A stretch of 64,000 nt of DNA from Kitasatospora gansuensis (GCF_014203705.1 NZ_JACHJR010000001.1:5952001-6016000); one strand, 5' to 3'. Positions 27,015 to 36,489 are shown, counted from the stretch's first letter. Program-made: numbers and translations. The notes: generated from the letters alone by a model not told the origin.

Positions 27015-27057
27015 CCGGCCGCTCCCACCCCCAGCGCACGGGGGAGGGAGCGGCCGG
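27015..27057. terminator. Bidirectional hairpin terminator
   Basis: A 12-bp stem (CCGGCCGCTCCC with GGGAGCGGCCGG), one A-A mismatch, then 5 more C-G pairs and a 7-nt loop, between the convergent amylase and SDR genes. Confidence 0.85.
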
Positions 27058-27078
27058 TCACGGTTGTAGCCGCTGGGA

Positions 27079-27822
27079 TCAGCCGCGGCCGATGTACGGC
27101 ATCGTGGTGGCCAGCACGGTGGCGAACTGGACGTTGGCCTCCAGCGGGAGTTCGGCCATGTGCCGGACGGTGCGGGCCACGTCGGCGACGTCCATGGTGG
27201 GCTCGGCGGCGATCCGGCCGTCCGCTTGGCGGACGCCGGTGGACATCGCGGCGGTCATGTCGGTGGCGGCGTTGCCGATGTCGATCTGGCCGCAGGCGAT
27301 CCGGTACGGGCGGCCGTCCAGCGAGAGGGACTTGGTCAGGCCGGTGACGGCGTGCTTGGTGGCGGTGTAGGCGATGCTGCCGGGGCGCGGGGTGTGGGCG
27401 GAGATCGATCCGTTGTTGATGATCCGTCCGCCCTGCGGGTCCTGACGCTTCATCAGGCGGAAGGCGCCCTGCGCGCAGAGGAAGGCGCCGGTCAGGTTGA
27501 GGTCCACCACCGCGCGCCAGTCGGCGACCGTGAGGTCCTCCAGCGGGACCGAGGGGCCGAAGGTGCCCGCGTTGTTGAAGAGCAGGTCGATCCGCCCGAA
27601 GTGCTCGGCCGCGGCGGCGAACAGCGCGTCCACGGCGGCCGGGTCCGTCACGTCGGTGGGGACGGCGAGCGCGCCGGCCCCGGCCTCGGCGGCGACCGCG
27701 TCGAGCGGCTCGGCCCGGCGTCCGGCCAGCACCAGCCGCCAGCCGTGCGCGGCCAGCTCCAGGGCGACGGCCCGGCCCACGCCGCTGCCTGCTCCGGTGA
27801 CGACGGCGACCTGCTGCGACAT
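27079..27822 (-). CDS. Short-chain dehydrogenase/reductase
   Basis: A 247-residue cytosolic NAD(P)-dependent oxidoreductase. The Rossmann motif TGAGSGVGRAVA is at about 10-21, the NNAG motif in LLFNNAGTFGP and the active-site Ser/Tyr/Lys in IINNGSISAHTP...YTATKHAVTGLTKS. The basic residue after beta-2 (LAGRR) suggests NADP(H). ATG 27822 has GAGGAG upstream; a longer frame to 27969 lacks one. Substrate unknown. It diverges from the ROK regulator with a 233-bp gap. Confidence 0.9.
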   Translation of the reverse strand: MSQQVAVVTGAGSGVGRAVALELAAHGWRLVLAGRRAEPLDAVAAEAGAGALAVPTDVTDPAAVDALFAAAAEHFGRIDLLFNNAGTFGPSVPLEDLTVADWRAVVDLNLTGAFLCAQGAFRLMKRQDPQGGRIINNGSISAHTPRPGSIAYTATKHAVTGLTKSLSLDGRPYRIACGQIDIGNAATDMTAAMSTGVRQADGRIAAEPTMDVADVARTVRHMAELPLEANVQFATVLATTMPYIGRG

Positions 27823-28055
27823 CTGCGGCTCTCCTCGACTGGGACCGGCCTCGACTGACTGGGACGGGCTCCTCGATGATCGCGCACGGACGGACCCGCC
27901 GTCACTTGTCGGAGCATCCAGCGGGGGAGTGGAGCAGGGGCCTCCGGCTGAGCGGAACCGCCGGGACAAGACCCGTTGAGCAGCGGCAGCAGTTACTTGG
28001 CGGCCGAAACCAAGGGTGCCGGGCTCGCTAGAGTGTCCGAGAGGAGGCAGTCATC

Positions 28056-29312
28056 GTGGAGAACCCGAACGGCCGGCCGCAGGGCCTGGTCACGGCAGGC
28101 CAGCGGGCCCAGCTGATGCGGCAGGGCAACGCCTCCGCGGTGCTGCGCGCGGTGCTCGCGCACGGCCCGGTCTCCCGGGCCGAGATCGCCCGGCACACCG
28201 GACTGTCCGCCCCCAGCGTCACCAAGCTCACCGCCTCCCTGATCGAGGTGGAGCTGCTCAACGAGCTCGCGCCGGTGGAGCCGACCCAGGGCCGCCCCCG
28301 GGTGCCGCTCCGGGTGGACGGCGACCGGATCGTGGCGCTCGGCCTGCACATCGGCCTGCTGCGGACCACCTTCGGCCTGGTCGGTCTGGACGGCAGCGTG
28401 ATAGCCGAGCGCGAACTCCCGCACCACGAACTGCCGGACCTCTCGCCGGCCACCGTCACCGAGCAGGCCGTCCGCGGCGTCGAGCGCTTCCTGGCCGAGA
28501 AGCTGGCCGACCGCCGCCTGGTCGGCACCGGCGTCAGCATCGGCGGCTGGGTGGACGGTGCCAGGGGCAGGGTGGTCGAGCACGGCCCGCTCGGGTGGCG
28601 GGACGTCAACCTGCCGGCCCTGCTGGCCGACCGCCTGCCCGGGCCGCTGGTGCTGGAGCAGACCGTCCGCGCCATCGCCCGGGCCGAGTTGTGGTTCGGC
28701 GCGGGCCGCGAGGTCGACGACTTCGTCCTGGTCATGATCGGCAACGTGCTCGGCGCCGCGATCGTGGTCGACCGCACCGTGCACCGGGGCCCCGGCGCCG
28801 CGGCCGGCGCGATCGAGCACCTGCTCGCCGCCGACGACCCCGAGGTGCGCTGCCCGGTCTGCGGCGCGGGCTGCCTGAACGCCACCGCCTCCGACACCGC
28901 CCTGGTGGCCAGGGCCCGCGAGCTCGGGGTGATCCCGGACGACCCGGCGGACGGCGCCGCCCTCGCGCTGGAACGCCTGGTCGCGGCGGCCCGCCCGGCC
29001 GGCTCCGGCACCGGCGACGAGCAGGCGCAGGAGCTGCTGCGCACCCGGGCCCGCCGGGTCGGGCGCGCGGTCGCCACCATCGTGGACCTGATCAACCCCA
29101 GCCGGGTGGTGCTGGCGGGCGGCATCCTGGTCGCCGACGAGTACCTGGACGAGCTGCGCACCGAGGTGGGCCGCCGCAGCCACCGCGGCCTGGCCGTCGC
29201 CGACGACATCGTCCCGGCGGTGTTCGGGGCCCGCACGCTGGTGCGCTCCTCGGCGGTGCCGGTGCTGGAACGGGTGATCACCGAACCGTTCACGGCGCTC
29301 GGACTGTTGTGA
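28056..29312 (+). CDS. ROK-family transcriptional regulator
   Basis: A 418-residue regulator. The N-terminal winged HTH (about 20-85; VLRAVLAHGPVSRAEIARHT, GLSAPSVTKLTASL) is joined to a ROK sugar-kinase-like domain. The ROK zinc motif is present as CPVCGAGCLNATAS. The kinase-type catalytic Asp region is replaced by VSIGGWVD, typical of regulators rather than enzymes. ROK regulators usually sense a sugar or sugar phosphate and repress uptake or hydrolase genes; which ones is unknown. GTG 28056 has GGAGG upstream. A strong hairpin follows. Confidence 0.92.
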   Translation: MENPNGRPQGLVTAGQRAQLMRQGNASAVLRAVLAHGPVSRAEIARHTGLSAPSVTKLTASLIEVELLNELAPVEPTQGRPRVPLRVDGDRIVALGLHIGLLRTTFGLVGLDGSVIAERELPHHELPDLSPATVTEQAVRGVERFLAEKLADRRLVGTGVSIGGWVDGARGRVVEHGPLGWRDVNLPALLADRLPGPLVLEQTVRAIARAELWFGAGREVDDFVLVMIGNVLGAAIVVDRTVHRGPGAAAGAIEHLLAADDPEVRCPVCGAGCLNATASDTALVARARELGVIPDDPADGAALALERLVAAARPAGSGTGDEQAQELLRTRARRVGRAVATIVDLINPSRVVLAGGILVADEYLDELRTEVGRRSHRGLAVADDIVPAVFGARTLVRSSAVPVLERVITEPFTALGLL

Positions 29313-29358
29313 GAGTGGTCACGGGCCCGTACCCGCGCCGCTGGTCCTGAGCGGGCGA

Positions 29359-29398
29359 CCCGTCGTCCGGCGGGGGCCAACCCCCGCCGTACGACGGG
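29359..29398 (+). terminator. Hairpin terminator after the ROK gene
   Basis: Outer stem CCCGTCGT with ACGACGGG, one mismatch, then a 9-bp inner stem with a CCAA loop. Confidence 0.85.
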
Positions 29399-29593
29399 AT
29401 GTCGGTGCCGGGGGCGGAAGATCGCAACCGCTCCTCCCCACGCCCGCGTCGTAGGATTCCGGACGGCGCACTCACCCCTTCGGGCCGATGGCGCTGACCT
29501 GGGCCGACACCTCTGGTGCCGCGTCCCCGGCCTCACCTCGGGGCCACCGTCCTGGCCGGTCCGCCCGGACGAGAGACCGGTCGGAGAGAGACC

Positions 29594-30607
29594 TTGCCGC
29601 TCAAGCGCAGCCGTACCGCCCTGTCCGCCGTGAGCGTGCTCGCGCTCGCCCTCGGCCTGGCGGCCTGTGGCAGTGAGCCCGGCTCGCCCGGCTCGGACAA
29701 GCAGCCGGCCGCCGACGGGGCGAAGTCGCCGTCCGCCGCGCAGAGCAGCACGCCGCCGCCCAAGCCGACCAAGGTGCTGATGCCCACCGGTCCGGCGGCC
29801 GACCTCAAGAAGGTCAGGGACACCGCGGCCGGGCCGATCACGATGACCACGCTGACCGGCCCGAAGTCCGGGGTCAGCGGCAAGGTCTGGGTCTGGCTGC
29901 CGCCGGAGTACAACGACCCGAAGTTCGCCAAGACCGGCTTCCCGGTGCTCACCCTGTACGCGGGCGGCCAGAGCGCGGGCTACAACACCTGGACCGACAA
30001 CCAGCTGCCGATCGAGGAGATCGGCGCGGAGCTGTCGAAGCAGGGCAAGTCCCACCCCTTCATCATGGTGATGCCGGTGCAGAACCTGGACTCCAACGAG
30101 GCGAAGGCGCTGGAGTGCAGCGACATCCCGGGCCAGCCGAAGATCGGCACCTGGATGTCGCAGGACATCCCGGACTTCGTCCGGGCCAACTTCCGCACCG
30201 TCAAGGGCCGGGACGGCTGGGGCCTGATGGGCGCCTCCACCGGTGCGTTCTGCAGTGCCAAGCTGGCGCTCCAGCACCCGGACGTGTTCAAGGCCGCGGT
30301 GCCGATCGACGGCTACTTCAACCCCGACTCCCCGCTCTGGAAGGGCCACGACGCGGAGCGCCTCGCCAACAGCCCCGACGAGCTGGTCGGCAAGGGCGCC
30401 GACGTCCGGCTGCTGGCCACCGCGGGCGGTGCCAACGCGTACGAGCTCAAGCTGGTCAAGAAGTGGGTGGCCAAGGCGGCGGCCCCGACCACTATCGAGT
30501 ACTACGAGCAGCCCGGCGGCAAGCACCTCACCTCGGACTTCAAGAAGATGATCCCGGTGACCCTGGAGTGGCTGACCAAGAACCTCGCGGGACCGGAGAG
30601 CGACTGA
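29594..30607 (+). CDS. Lipoprotein alpha/beta-hydrolase esterase, copy 1
   Basis: A 337-residue exported lipoprotein. The start is TTG 29594 (GGAGAGAGACC before it), giving a signal with lipobox LAAC. After a Ser/Pro/Ala-rich spacer comes an esterase-D / mycolyltransferase-like fold: VWVWLPPEYNDP, FPVLTLYAGG, nucleophile elbow GLMGASTGAFC (GxSxG) and a terminal histidine in EQPGGKHLTSDF. Such proteins hydrolyse or transfer acyl groups at the cell surface. It is close in sequence to the protein at 58971-60014, and even the leader just before the start is similar. Natural substrate unknown. Confidence 0.85.
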   Translation: MPLKRSRTALSAVSVLALALGLAACGSEPGSPGSDKQPAADGAKSPSAAQSSTPPPKPTKVLMPTGPAADLKKVRDTAAGPITMTTLTGPKSGVSGKVWVWLPPEYNDPKFAKTGFPVLTLYAGGQSAGYNTWTDNQLPIEEIGAELSKQGKSHPFIMVMPVQNLDSNEAKALECSDIPGQPKIGTWMSQDIPDFVRANFRTVKGRDGWGLMGASTGAFCSAKLALQHPDVFKAAVPIDGYFNPDSPLWKGHDAERLANSPDELVGKGADVRLLATAGGANAYELKLVKKWVAKAAAPTTIEYYEQPGGKHLTSDFKKMIPVTLEWLTKNLAGPESD

Positions 30608-30610
30608 GAA

Positions 30611-30634
30611 CCCGGCCTGGGCGAAAGGGCCGGG
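30611..30634 (+). terminator. Short hairpin after esterase copy 1
   Basis: CCCGGCC and GGCCGGG form a 7-bp G/C stem with a 10-nt loop just after the stop codon. Confidence 0.5.
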
Positions 30635-30769
30635 CAGGGCGCTGACCTGCACGTCAATCAGACATTGATTCGACTCTGATGGTCTGTCACCACCCTGGAG
30701 ACCCGAGCCGGGGCGCCGCGACTGCGACGCCGCACCGGCCCTGTCTCAGCCAGTCGTGAAGAGAGTGCC

Positions 30770-31498
30770 ATGCCCAGCCACCTGCTGCCCGTCGAATCCC
30801 CCAAGGTCCCCGCCCAGCCGGGCGAGGGACGCAAGGTGCAGCCTGCCGCCGAGGCGATCCCGTTCGCCGGGCTGCGTCTGGTGCACGCCGCGCTCCGCCG
30901 CGATCTGGTCCGGCTGCCCAACGCTCTGCGACTGCTCCAGCCCGAGGACACCGTCACCGCCGAGGCGATCCAGCGGCACTGGGACTTCGTCACCGCGATG
31001 CTCACCTGCCACCACGAGCAGCAGGACACCCGGATGTGGCCGCTGCTGCGCCGGTTCGCGCCCGAACTCCGGCTGCTGCTCAACTGGTTGGAGTCCGACC
31101 ACCACAACCTCGACCACTCCTTCACCCGGATCACCACGCTGGTCCGGATCGCCACCAGGGATCCGGCCAGCGCCTGGTCGGTGGCGTACGCGGTGGAGGA
31201 GCTGGCGGCCCGGCTGGAGACCCATCTCCGGATCGAGGAGCGGCAGTTGCTGCCCCGGCTGGACGGCGTCTTCCCGGCCGGATCGCGGATCGGCACCCTG
31301 CCCGAGCTGCTCGACCTGCTCCGCGCGGCGGACGGGCCCGGCACCTCGGACGCGCTGGTCTGGCTGCTGGAGGGCGTGGACCCGGTGCAGATCGACCGGC
31401 TGCTGGCCGACTGCGACGACGCCACCGCCCGGCACTGGCCGCACTGGCGGGACACCTACGCCCGCTGCACCGACGAACTCTGGGGCCCGCAGGCCTGA
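30770..31498 (+). CDS. Hemerythrin-like HHE domain protein
   Basis: A 242-residue cytosolic four-helix protein. Di-iron ligand motifs are in order: HWDFVTAMLTCHHEQQD, ESDHHNLDHSF and ETHLRIEERQLLPRL. HHE proteins bind oxygen, sense oxygen or nitric oxide, or regulate iron. The C-terminal 90 residues are helical without a known domain. ATG 30770 was chosen for its position after GAGAG. A small AATCA-N5-TGATT dyad lies 100 nt upstream. The gene is followed 25 nt later by the DUF1152 gene and may be cotranscribed. Confidence 0.85.
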   Translation: MPSHLLPVESPKVPAQPGEGRKVQPAAEAIPFAGLRLVHAALRRDLVRLPNALRLLQPEDTVTAEAIQRHWDFVTAMLTCHHEQQDTRMWPLLRRFAPELRLLLNWLESDHHNLDHSFTRITTLVRIATRDPASAWSVAYAVEELAARLETHLRIEERQLLPRLDGVFPAGSRIGTLPELLDLLRAADGPGTSDALVWLLEGVDPVQIDRLLADCDDATARHWPHWRDTYARCTDELWGPQA

Positions 31499-31523
31499 CG
31501 CGGGGTGCTGGTAGCGTCCACGG

Positions 31524-32486
31524 ATGCCTCCGCTCTTCGAACCGCAGCTGCTGACCCGCCTCGGCCAGGCCCGCAAGATCCTGATCGCCGGGGCGGGCGG
31601 CGGCTTCGACGTGTACGCCGGTCTGCCGCTGGCCCTCGCGCTGCGCGCGGACGGGCGTGAAGTCCACCTGGCCAACCTGTCGTTCAGTCACCTCTACGGT
31701 CTGGACACCGGGGTCTGGCTGAAGCCCGAGGTGGCGGAGATCCGCCCCGACACCCGCTCGGCCGAACCGTACTTCCCCGAGCGGACGCTGGCCCGCTGGC
31801 TGCGGCTGCACGGCATGCCCGACACCGTCTGGGCGTTCGGCTCGGTCGGGGTGAAGCCGCTGCGGGCCGCCTACCGGGCGCTCTGCGCGCACCTCGGCAT
31901 CGACGCGATCGTGCTGGTCGACGGCGGCACCGACATCCTGATGTGCGGCGACGAGGCCGGCCTCGGCACCCCCGAGGAGGACATGGCCAGCCTGGCGGCG
32001 GTGGCCGGGATGCCGGAGATACCCGTCCGTCTGGTCAGCTGCCTGGGCTTCGGCGTCGACGCCTACCACGGCGTCAACCACTCGCTGGTGCTGGAGAACC
32101 TGGCCGCCCTCGACCGGGCCGGCGGCTACCTCGGCGCCTTCTCACTGCCCCGGGACAGCCGGGAGGGTCGGCTCTACCTGGACGCCGTCGAACACGCCAG
32201 GGCCGCCTTCCCCGAACACCCCAGCATCGTCCACGGCTCGGTCGCGGCCGCACTGCGCGGTGAGTTCGGCGACGTCCGGTTCACCGACCGGACCAAGGGC
32301 GTCCAGCTCTTCGTGAACCCGCTGATGACGCTGTACTTCTCGGTCACCGTGGAGGCGCTGGCCGCCCGCAACCGCTACCTGGACCGGATCGAGCGCACCG
32401 TGTTGATGCGTCAGATCAGCACCGCCATCGAGGAGTTCCGGGACACCCTGCCGCAGCAGCGGCCGTCCCGGATGTTCCCGCACTAG
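31524..32486 (+). CDS. DUF1152 family protein
   Basis: A 320-residue cytosolic protein with the DUF1152 pattern: a nucleotide-binding-like start (KILIAGAGGGFDVYAGLPLA) and acid-rich motifs (VLVDGGTDILMCGDEAGLG). The family has no established function; the glycine-rich loop suggests it binds a nucleotide or cofactor. The start ATG is 25 nt after the hemerythrin-like gene. Its stop codon overlaps the convergent DUF1697 gene by 4 nt, so there is no terminator between them. Confidence 0.85.
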   Translation: MPPLFEPQLLTRLGQARKILIAGAGGGFDVYAGLPLALALRADGREVHLANLSFSHLYGLDTGVWLKPEVAEIRPDTRSAEPYFPERTLARWLRLHGMPDTVWAFGSVGVKPLRAAYRALCAHLGIDAIVLVDGGTDILMCGDEAGLGTPEEDMASLAAVAGMPEIPVRLVSCLGFGVDAYHGVNHSLVLENLAALDRAGGYLGAFSLPRDSREGRLYLDAVEHARAAFPEHPSIVHGSVAAALRGEFGDVRFTDRTKGVQLFVNPLMTLYFSVTVEALAARNRYLDRIERTVLMRQISTAIEEFRDTLPQQRPSRMFPH

Positions 32487-33034
32487 ACCTTCCGGGCGGC
32501 CGCCAGGATCTTGACGATGGTGTGGAAGAAGCGCGAAGTGGCCTGGCCCTGATAGGACTTGGGGAAGCAGGTGGCCGGGTTGACCGTCCGGCCGTCGCGC
32601 AGGTGCAGGACGGTGAAGGCGGTACCGGGGGTGGCGCTGATGATCTCCCAGTCGCCCTTGGGGGAGCTGACCGGGAACTCCAGGTCGGTGGGCAGCGGTT
32701 CGGACAGGAAGACCGCGCAGAGCCGGACCTCGGGGGTGACCTCGACGCCCGCGAAGGGGTCGGCGTCGACCAGCTCGGCCACCTCCTCGACGGTGCGCAG
32801 CATCACCGGGACGGCGTAGCCGAGGGCCTGCTCCAGGTGCTGCTCGATCCGGGCGGTCAGCGCCGCGCGGTCGGTCTCGGCGGTGCTGAAGAAGACGTTG
32901 CCGGTCTGGATGTACGAGCGCACCTGGTCGAGCCCGAGCTCGGCGAAGAGCGCCCGCAGCCGCTCCATCTTCACCGTCCGCCCGCCGACGTTGACGGCTC
33001 GTAGGAACGCGATGTACGTGGTGGTCCCGGTCAT
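32483..33034 (-). CDS. DUF1697 family protein
   Basis: A 183-residue cytosolic protein matching DUF1697: TYIAFLRAVNVGGRTVKMER at the start, YIQTGNVFFST, and NPATCFPKSY near the end. The family is widespread and uncharacterised. ATG 33034 lies in a 51-nt gap shared with the divergent PNPOx-like gene. It is transcribed alone. Confidence 0.88.
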   Translation of the reverse strand: MTGTTTYIAFLRAVNVGGRTVKMERLRALFAELGLDQVRSYIQTGNVFFSTAETDRAALTARIEQHLEQALGYAVPVMLRTVEEVAELVDADPFAGVEVTPEVRLCAVFLSEPLPTDLEFPVSSPKGDWEIISATPGTAFTVLHLRDGRTVNPATCFPKSYQGQATSRFFHTIVKILAAARKV

Positions 33035-33085
33035 GCCGCCAGTGTCGCAGCCGCCACTGTCAGCGGCCGCTGGGACACTGGTCGG

Positions 33086-33559
33086 ATGACGACCTGGCAG
33101 GATTTCGAGCAAGAGGCACCGGACTTGGCGCCCGCGGTACGCGCCCGGTTCGAGGCGAACCGGCACCATGTGCTGGCCACCCTGCGCAAGGACGGGGCGC
33201 CCCGGGTGAGCGGCACCGAGGTGCAGTTCATGGGGGCGGATCTGACCATCGGCTCGATGTACGGCGCGCTGAAGGCCCTCGACCTGCGCCGGGACGGCCG
33301 GTTCGCGCTGCACAGCAATCCGTCCGACCCGACCATGGTCGGCGGTGACGCCAAGATCTCCGGCCTGGCCCGCGAGCTGACCGACGAGGTCGAGCTGAGC
33401 TGGTACGTGTCGGAACTCCCGTCGGCGCCGCCGCCCGGGCCGCTCCACGCCTTCCGGCTGGAGCCGACCGAGGTGGTGCTGACCGAGGTCGAGGGCGACC
33501 AGCTGGTGATCCGCTCCTGGCGGCCGGGGCAGGACGTGCGGACGGTCCGGCGGAGCTGA
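33086..33559 (+). CDS. Pyridoxamine 5'-phosphate oxidase-like flavin/F420-binding protein
   Basis: A 157-residue split-barrel protein of the PNPOx-like superfamily (VLATLRKDGAPRVSGTEVQF, MYGALKALDLRRDGRFALHS, GDAKISGLARELTD). Actinobacterial members often use F420 or FMN to reduce small molecules; cofactor choice cannot be decided from the sequence. Single gene between divergent DUF1697 and convergent ArsC-like genes. Confidence 0.8.
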   Translation: MTTWQDFEQEAPDLAPAVRARFEANRHHVLATLRKDGAPRVSGTEVQFMGADLTIGSMYGALKALDLRRDGRFALHSNPSDPTMVGGDAKISGLARELTDEVELSWYVSELPSAPPPGPLHAFRLEPTEVVLTEVEGDQLVIRSWRPGQDVRTVRRS

Positions 33560-33587
33560 CCCGGAGTCAGCCCGAGCCGTCCCGGGG

Positions 33588-33947
33588 TCAGCCCGGCAGG
33601 ACGGCGCGCACCGCCTCCGGCGTCCGGGCGACCACCGCGTGACCGTCGTCGGCCGTGATGATCGGCCGCTGGATCAGGATGGGGTGCTCGGCCATCGCCG
33701 CGATCCAGCGGCCCCGGTCGTCGGCGGTCCGGCTCCACTGCTTCATGCCCAGCTCCTTGGCCACCGGCTCGTCCAGCCGGGTGATGTCCCAGGGCTCGAG
33801 CCCGAGCCGGCCGAGCACCTGCTCCAGCTCGGCGACGCTCGGCGGGTCCTCCAGATAGCGGCGGACGGTGTACTCGGCCTTCGCCGCTTCCAGCTCGCCG
33901 AGCGCGCTACGGCACTTCCCGCAGCGCGGGTTGATCCAGATCTCCAT
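33588..33947 (-). CDS. ArsC/Spx-family thioredoxin-fold protein
   Basis: A 119-residue protein of the ArsC family. The redox/catalytic Cys sits in NPRCGKCRSAL, and RPIITADDGHAVVARTPEAV matches the C-terminal family motif. Glutaredoxin-type arsenate reductases in this family use the first Cys, but with no ars genes nearby the role could also be a general thiol reductase. No partner gene is visible. Confidence 0.85.
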   Translation of the reverse strand: MEIWINPRCGKCRSALGELEAAKAEYTVRRYLEDPPSVAELEQVLGRLGLEPWDITRLDEPVAKELGMKQWSRTADDRGRWIAAMAEHPILIQRPIITADDGHAVVARTPEAVRAVLPG

Positions 33948-34064
33948 CCGGCCAGCCTACTCACGAAGCCGGGGCCGACGAGCCACCACGACGCTGCCGC
34001 GGTCCCGGGAACTCGGCGGCCCGCCGGGCGGTTGAGTGGGCAGTGCCTGCGGGAGGGGTGGGGG

Positions 34065-35282
34065 ATGGACGGCGAGGAGATCATCGGTCGGCTGCTCGAC
34101 GCGGAGGGCCGGGCCGATCCGTACCCGCTCTACGCCCGGGCGCACGAGCTCGGCCCGGTCAGCGAGGCGGGGCCGAACATGGTGCTGGCGGTCGGCCACC
34201 GCGAGGTCAACCAGGTGCTCCGCTCGACCGCCTTCCACGTCCCGGACGCGGCGCTGCGCGAGCGCTGGGAGGACGGCTACCTGGAGCACAGCTCCAAGGT
34301 GCTGCTCGGCGCGTCGATGCTGGAGACCAACGCGCCCGACCACGGGCGGATGCGCTCGCTGATCGCCTCGGTGTTCACCGCCCGCCGGGTGGCCGCGCTG
34401 GAGCCCGCCGTGGTGGCGGCGGTCGACGGGCTGCTGGACGAGCTGGCCGAGGCCGGTGCCGACGGCTCCCCGGTCGACTTCATGGACGCCTTCGCCTACC
34501 GGCTGCCGGTCGGGGTGATCTGCGAGCTGCTCGGCGTCCCGGCCGCCGACCGGGCCCGGTTCCGGCCGCTGGCGGACGACCTGACGGCCGCGCTGGAGCT
34601 GCTCCCGACCGATCCGGAGCTGGCGGCGGCCGACGTGGCCGCCGACGAACTCTCGGACTACTTCACGGAGTTGGCGGCCCGTCGGCAGGCCGAGCCGGCC
34701 GACGACCTGGTCAGCGCGCTGGTGCAGGCCGCCGCGGCCGACCACGGGCGGCTGTCCGGGCGGGAGCTGCTGGCCAATCTGGTGCTGCTGCTGGCCGCCG
34801 GATTCGAGACCACCACCAACCTGCTCGGCAACGGACTGGCGCTGCTCTTCGGCCACCCCGCCGAGCGGGCCGCCCTGCGGTCCGGCCAAGTCACCCCGGG
34901 CGGCCTGGTCGAGGAGGTGCTCCGCTACGACTCGCCCGTTCAGCTCACCTCGCGGATCTCGCTCAGCGACGAGCTCTCCGTCGGCGGCGTGCCGACCCCG
35001 TACGGCACCGGCATCTACCTGCTGCTCGGAGCCGCCAACCGCGACCCGGCCCGCTATCCGGACCCGGAGCGCTTCGACCCGCGCCGCACCGACAGCCAGC
35101 CGGTCAGCTTCGGCGGCGGCCCGCACTTCTGCCTCGGCGCCCAACTCGCCCGGCTGGAAGCCACGGTGGCACTGCCCGCGCTGCTCGACCGGTTCCCCGG
35201 CCTCGCCCCGGCCGGGCCGCCGACCCGCCGCGACCGGCTCGTCCTGCGCGGCTACCGGACCCTGCCGGTCACCCTCCGCTGA
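34065..35282 (+). CDS. Cytochrome P450
   Basis: A 405-residue soluble bacterial P450 monooxygenase. Conserved parts are intact: I-helix AGFETTTNLLGN (about 245), K-helix EEVLRYD with ExxR (about 282), and heme loop FGGGPHFCLGAQLAR with the Cys thiolate (about 355). It needs ferredoxin and reductase partners, which are not encoded in the window. ATG 34065 has GGAGGGG upstream. No biosynthetic cluster surrounds it, so the substrate is unknown. It is followed closely by an RsbU-type phosphatase gene. Confidence 0.95.
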   Translation: MDGEEIIGRLLDAEGRADPYPLYARAHELGPVSEAGPNMVLAVGHREVNQVLRSTAFHVPDAALRERWEDGYLEHSSKVLLGASMLETNAPDHGRMRSLIASVFTARRVAALEPAVVAAVDGLLDELAEAGADGSPVDFMDAFAYRLPVGVICELLGVPAADRARFRPLADDLTAALELLPTDPELAAADVAADELSDYFTELAARRQAEPADDLVSALVQAAAADHGRLSGRELLANLVLLLAAGFETTTNLLGNGLALLFGHPAERAALRSGQVTPGGLVEEVLRYDSPVQLTSRISLSDELSVGGVPTPYGTGIYLLLGAANRDPARYPDPERFDPRRTDSQPVSFGGGPHFCLGAQLARLEATVALPALLDRFPGLAPAGPPTRRDRLVLRGYRTLPVTLR

Positions 35283-35372
35283 GCCCCGTTCTGACCCGGG
35301 TACGGGACTTTCGTCCGGTGCGCCGTGGCCCTCCGTCGGCAACCATGGAGCGGTATGCCCCCGGAGGTTCCC

Positions 35373-36485
35373 TTGTCCACGTCCCAGCAGCAGACCGGTG
35401 CGCTCAGCGGGGCCCGGACCCCGCAGTGGGTCCGGGCGCTGCCGATGCTGCTGGTGGTCGTCGACCTGACCGCCGAGTACGCCTTCTCCGCCCACATCGC
35501 GGCCGGTTTCCCGCTCGCCGTGCTCCCGGTCCTGGTCGCCTTCGGGTACGGCCCCGGCGCGGTCGCCCTGAGCACCGTCGGCGCCGTGGCCCTGCAGGGC
35601 CTGATGGCCGAACGGGTCGGCCACCTCACCGAGCAGCACCACCTGTGGATCTACCTCGCCACCGCGCTGGCCGGCGTCCTCGGCGCCGTGCTGGCCTGGC
35701 AGCGGATCAGACAGGCACACGACCTGGTCCAGGTCCGCTCAGTCGCCGAGGCCCTGCAGCGCACCGTGCTGCACCCCGTACCGCCCACCAGCGGCGGCCT
35801 GCGCACCGCCGGTCTCTACCGGGCGGCCCAGGCCGAGGTCCCGATCGGCGGCGACCTCTACTCGATCTGCGAGACCAGGTACGGCACCCGGGTGCTGCTC
35901 GGCGACGTCCGCGGCAAGGGGCTGGACGCCGTCCGCACCGTCGCCGACCTGCTCGGCGCCTTCCGGGCCGTCGCCGACGAGACCGCGCACCTCAACGACC
36001 TGGCCGACCTGCTGGACCGTCAGCTCCAACGGGTCGCGGGCGACCGCGACGACCAGGAGCTCTTCGCCACCGCCACCCTGCTCCAGCACGACCCCGCGAC
36101 CGGGCACTGCCTGCTGGTCAACCGGGGCCACCACGCCCCACTGCTGCTCGGCCCCGCCGGGGTCCGGGCCGTGGACGCCCCCGAGCAGCTCCCGCTCGGC
36201 CTGGGCGGTCTCAGCGCCGCAGCTCCCGCCGCCCCGGCCGACTTCACCCTGGAGCCCGGCCACACCCTGCTGCTCTTCACCGATGGCCTCAGCGAGGCCC
36301 GCGACCCGTCCGGCGCCTTCTACCCCGTCGCCGAGCGCCTCGCCACCCTCCCCGGCACCGACCCGGACCGCCTGGTCGCCGCCCTCGACGAGGACGTCCG
36401 CACCCGCTGCGGCCTGCTCACCGACGACCTCGCCATCCTGGCCCTGACCCCCCTTGGCCCCGCCCCCGACGCTCCGTCAGACTGA
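35373..36485 (+). CDS. Membrane-anchored RsbU-type PP2C phosphatase
   Basis: A 370-residue protein. The N-terminal 115 residues hold three or four membrane helices (LPMLLVVVDL, PLAVLPVLVAFGYG, LATALAGVLGAVLAW); the rest is a PP2C SpoIIE/RsbU domain with metal-binding motifs IGGDLY, LGDVRGKGLDAVRTV, LFTDGLSEARD and TDDLAILAL. Such phosphatases dephosphorylate anti-sigma-factor antagonists. I prefer TTG 35373 because GGAGG lies 5 nt before it; ATG 35355 is the alternative. No partner antagonist or anti-sigma gene is adjacent. Confidence 0.85.
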   Translation: MSTSQQQTGALSGARTPQWVRALPMLLVVVDLTAEYAFSAHIAAGFPLAVLPVLVAFGYGPGAVALSTVGAVALQGLMAERVGHLTEQHHLWIYLATALAGVLGAVLAWQRIRQAHDLVQVRSVAEALQRTVLHPVPPTSGGLRTAGLYRAAQAEVPIGGDLYSICETRYGTRVLLGDVRGKGLDAVRTVADLLGAFRAVADETAHLNDLADLLDRQLQRVAGDRDDQELFATATLLQHDPATGHCLLVNRGHHAPLLLGPAGVRAVDAPEQLPLGLGGLSAAAPAAPADFTLEPGHTLLLFTDGLSEARDPSGAFYPVAERLATLPGTDPDRLVAALDEDVRTRCGLLTDDLAILALTPLGPAPDAPSD

Positions 36486-36489
36486 CCCG

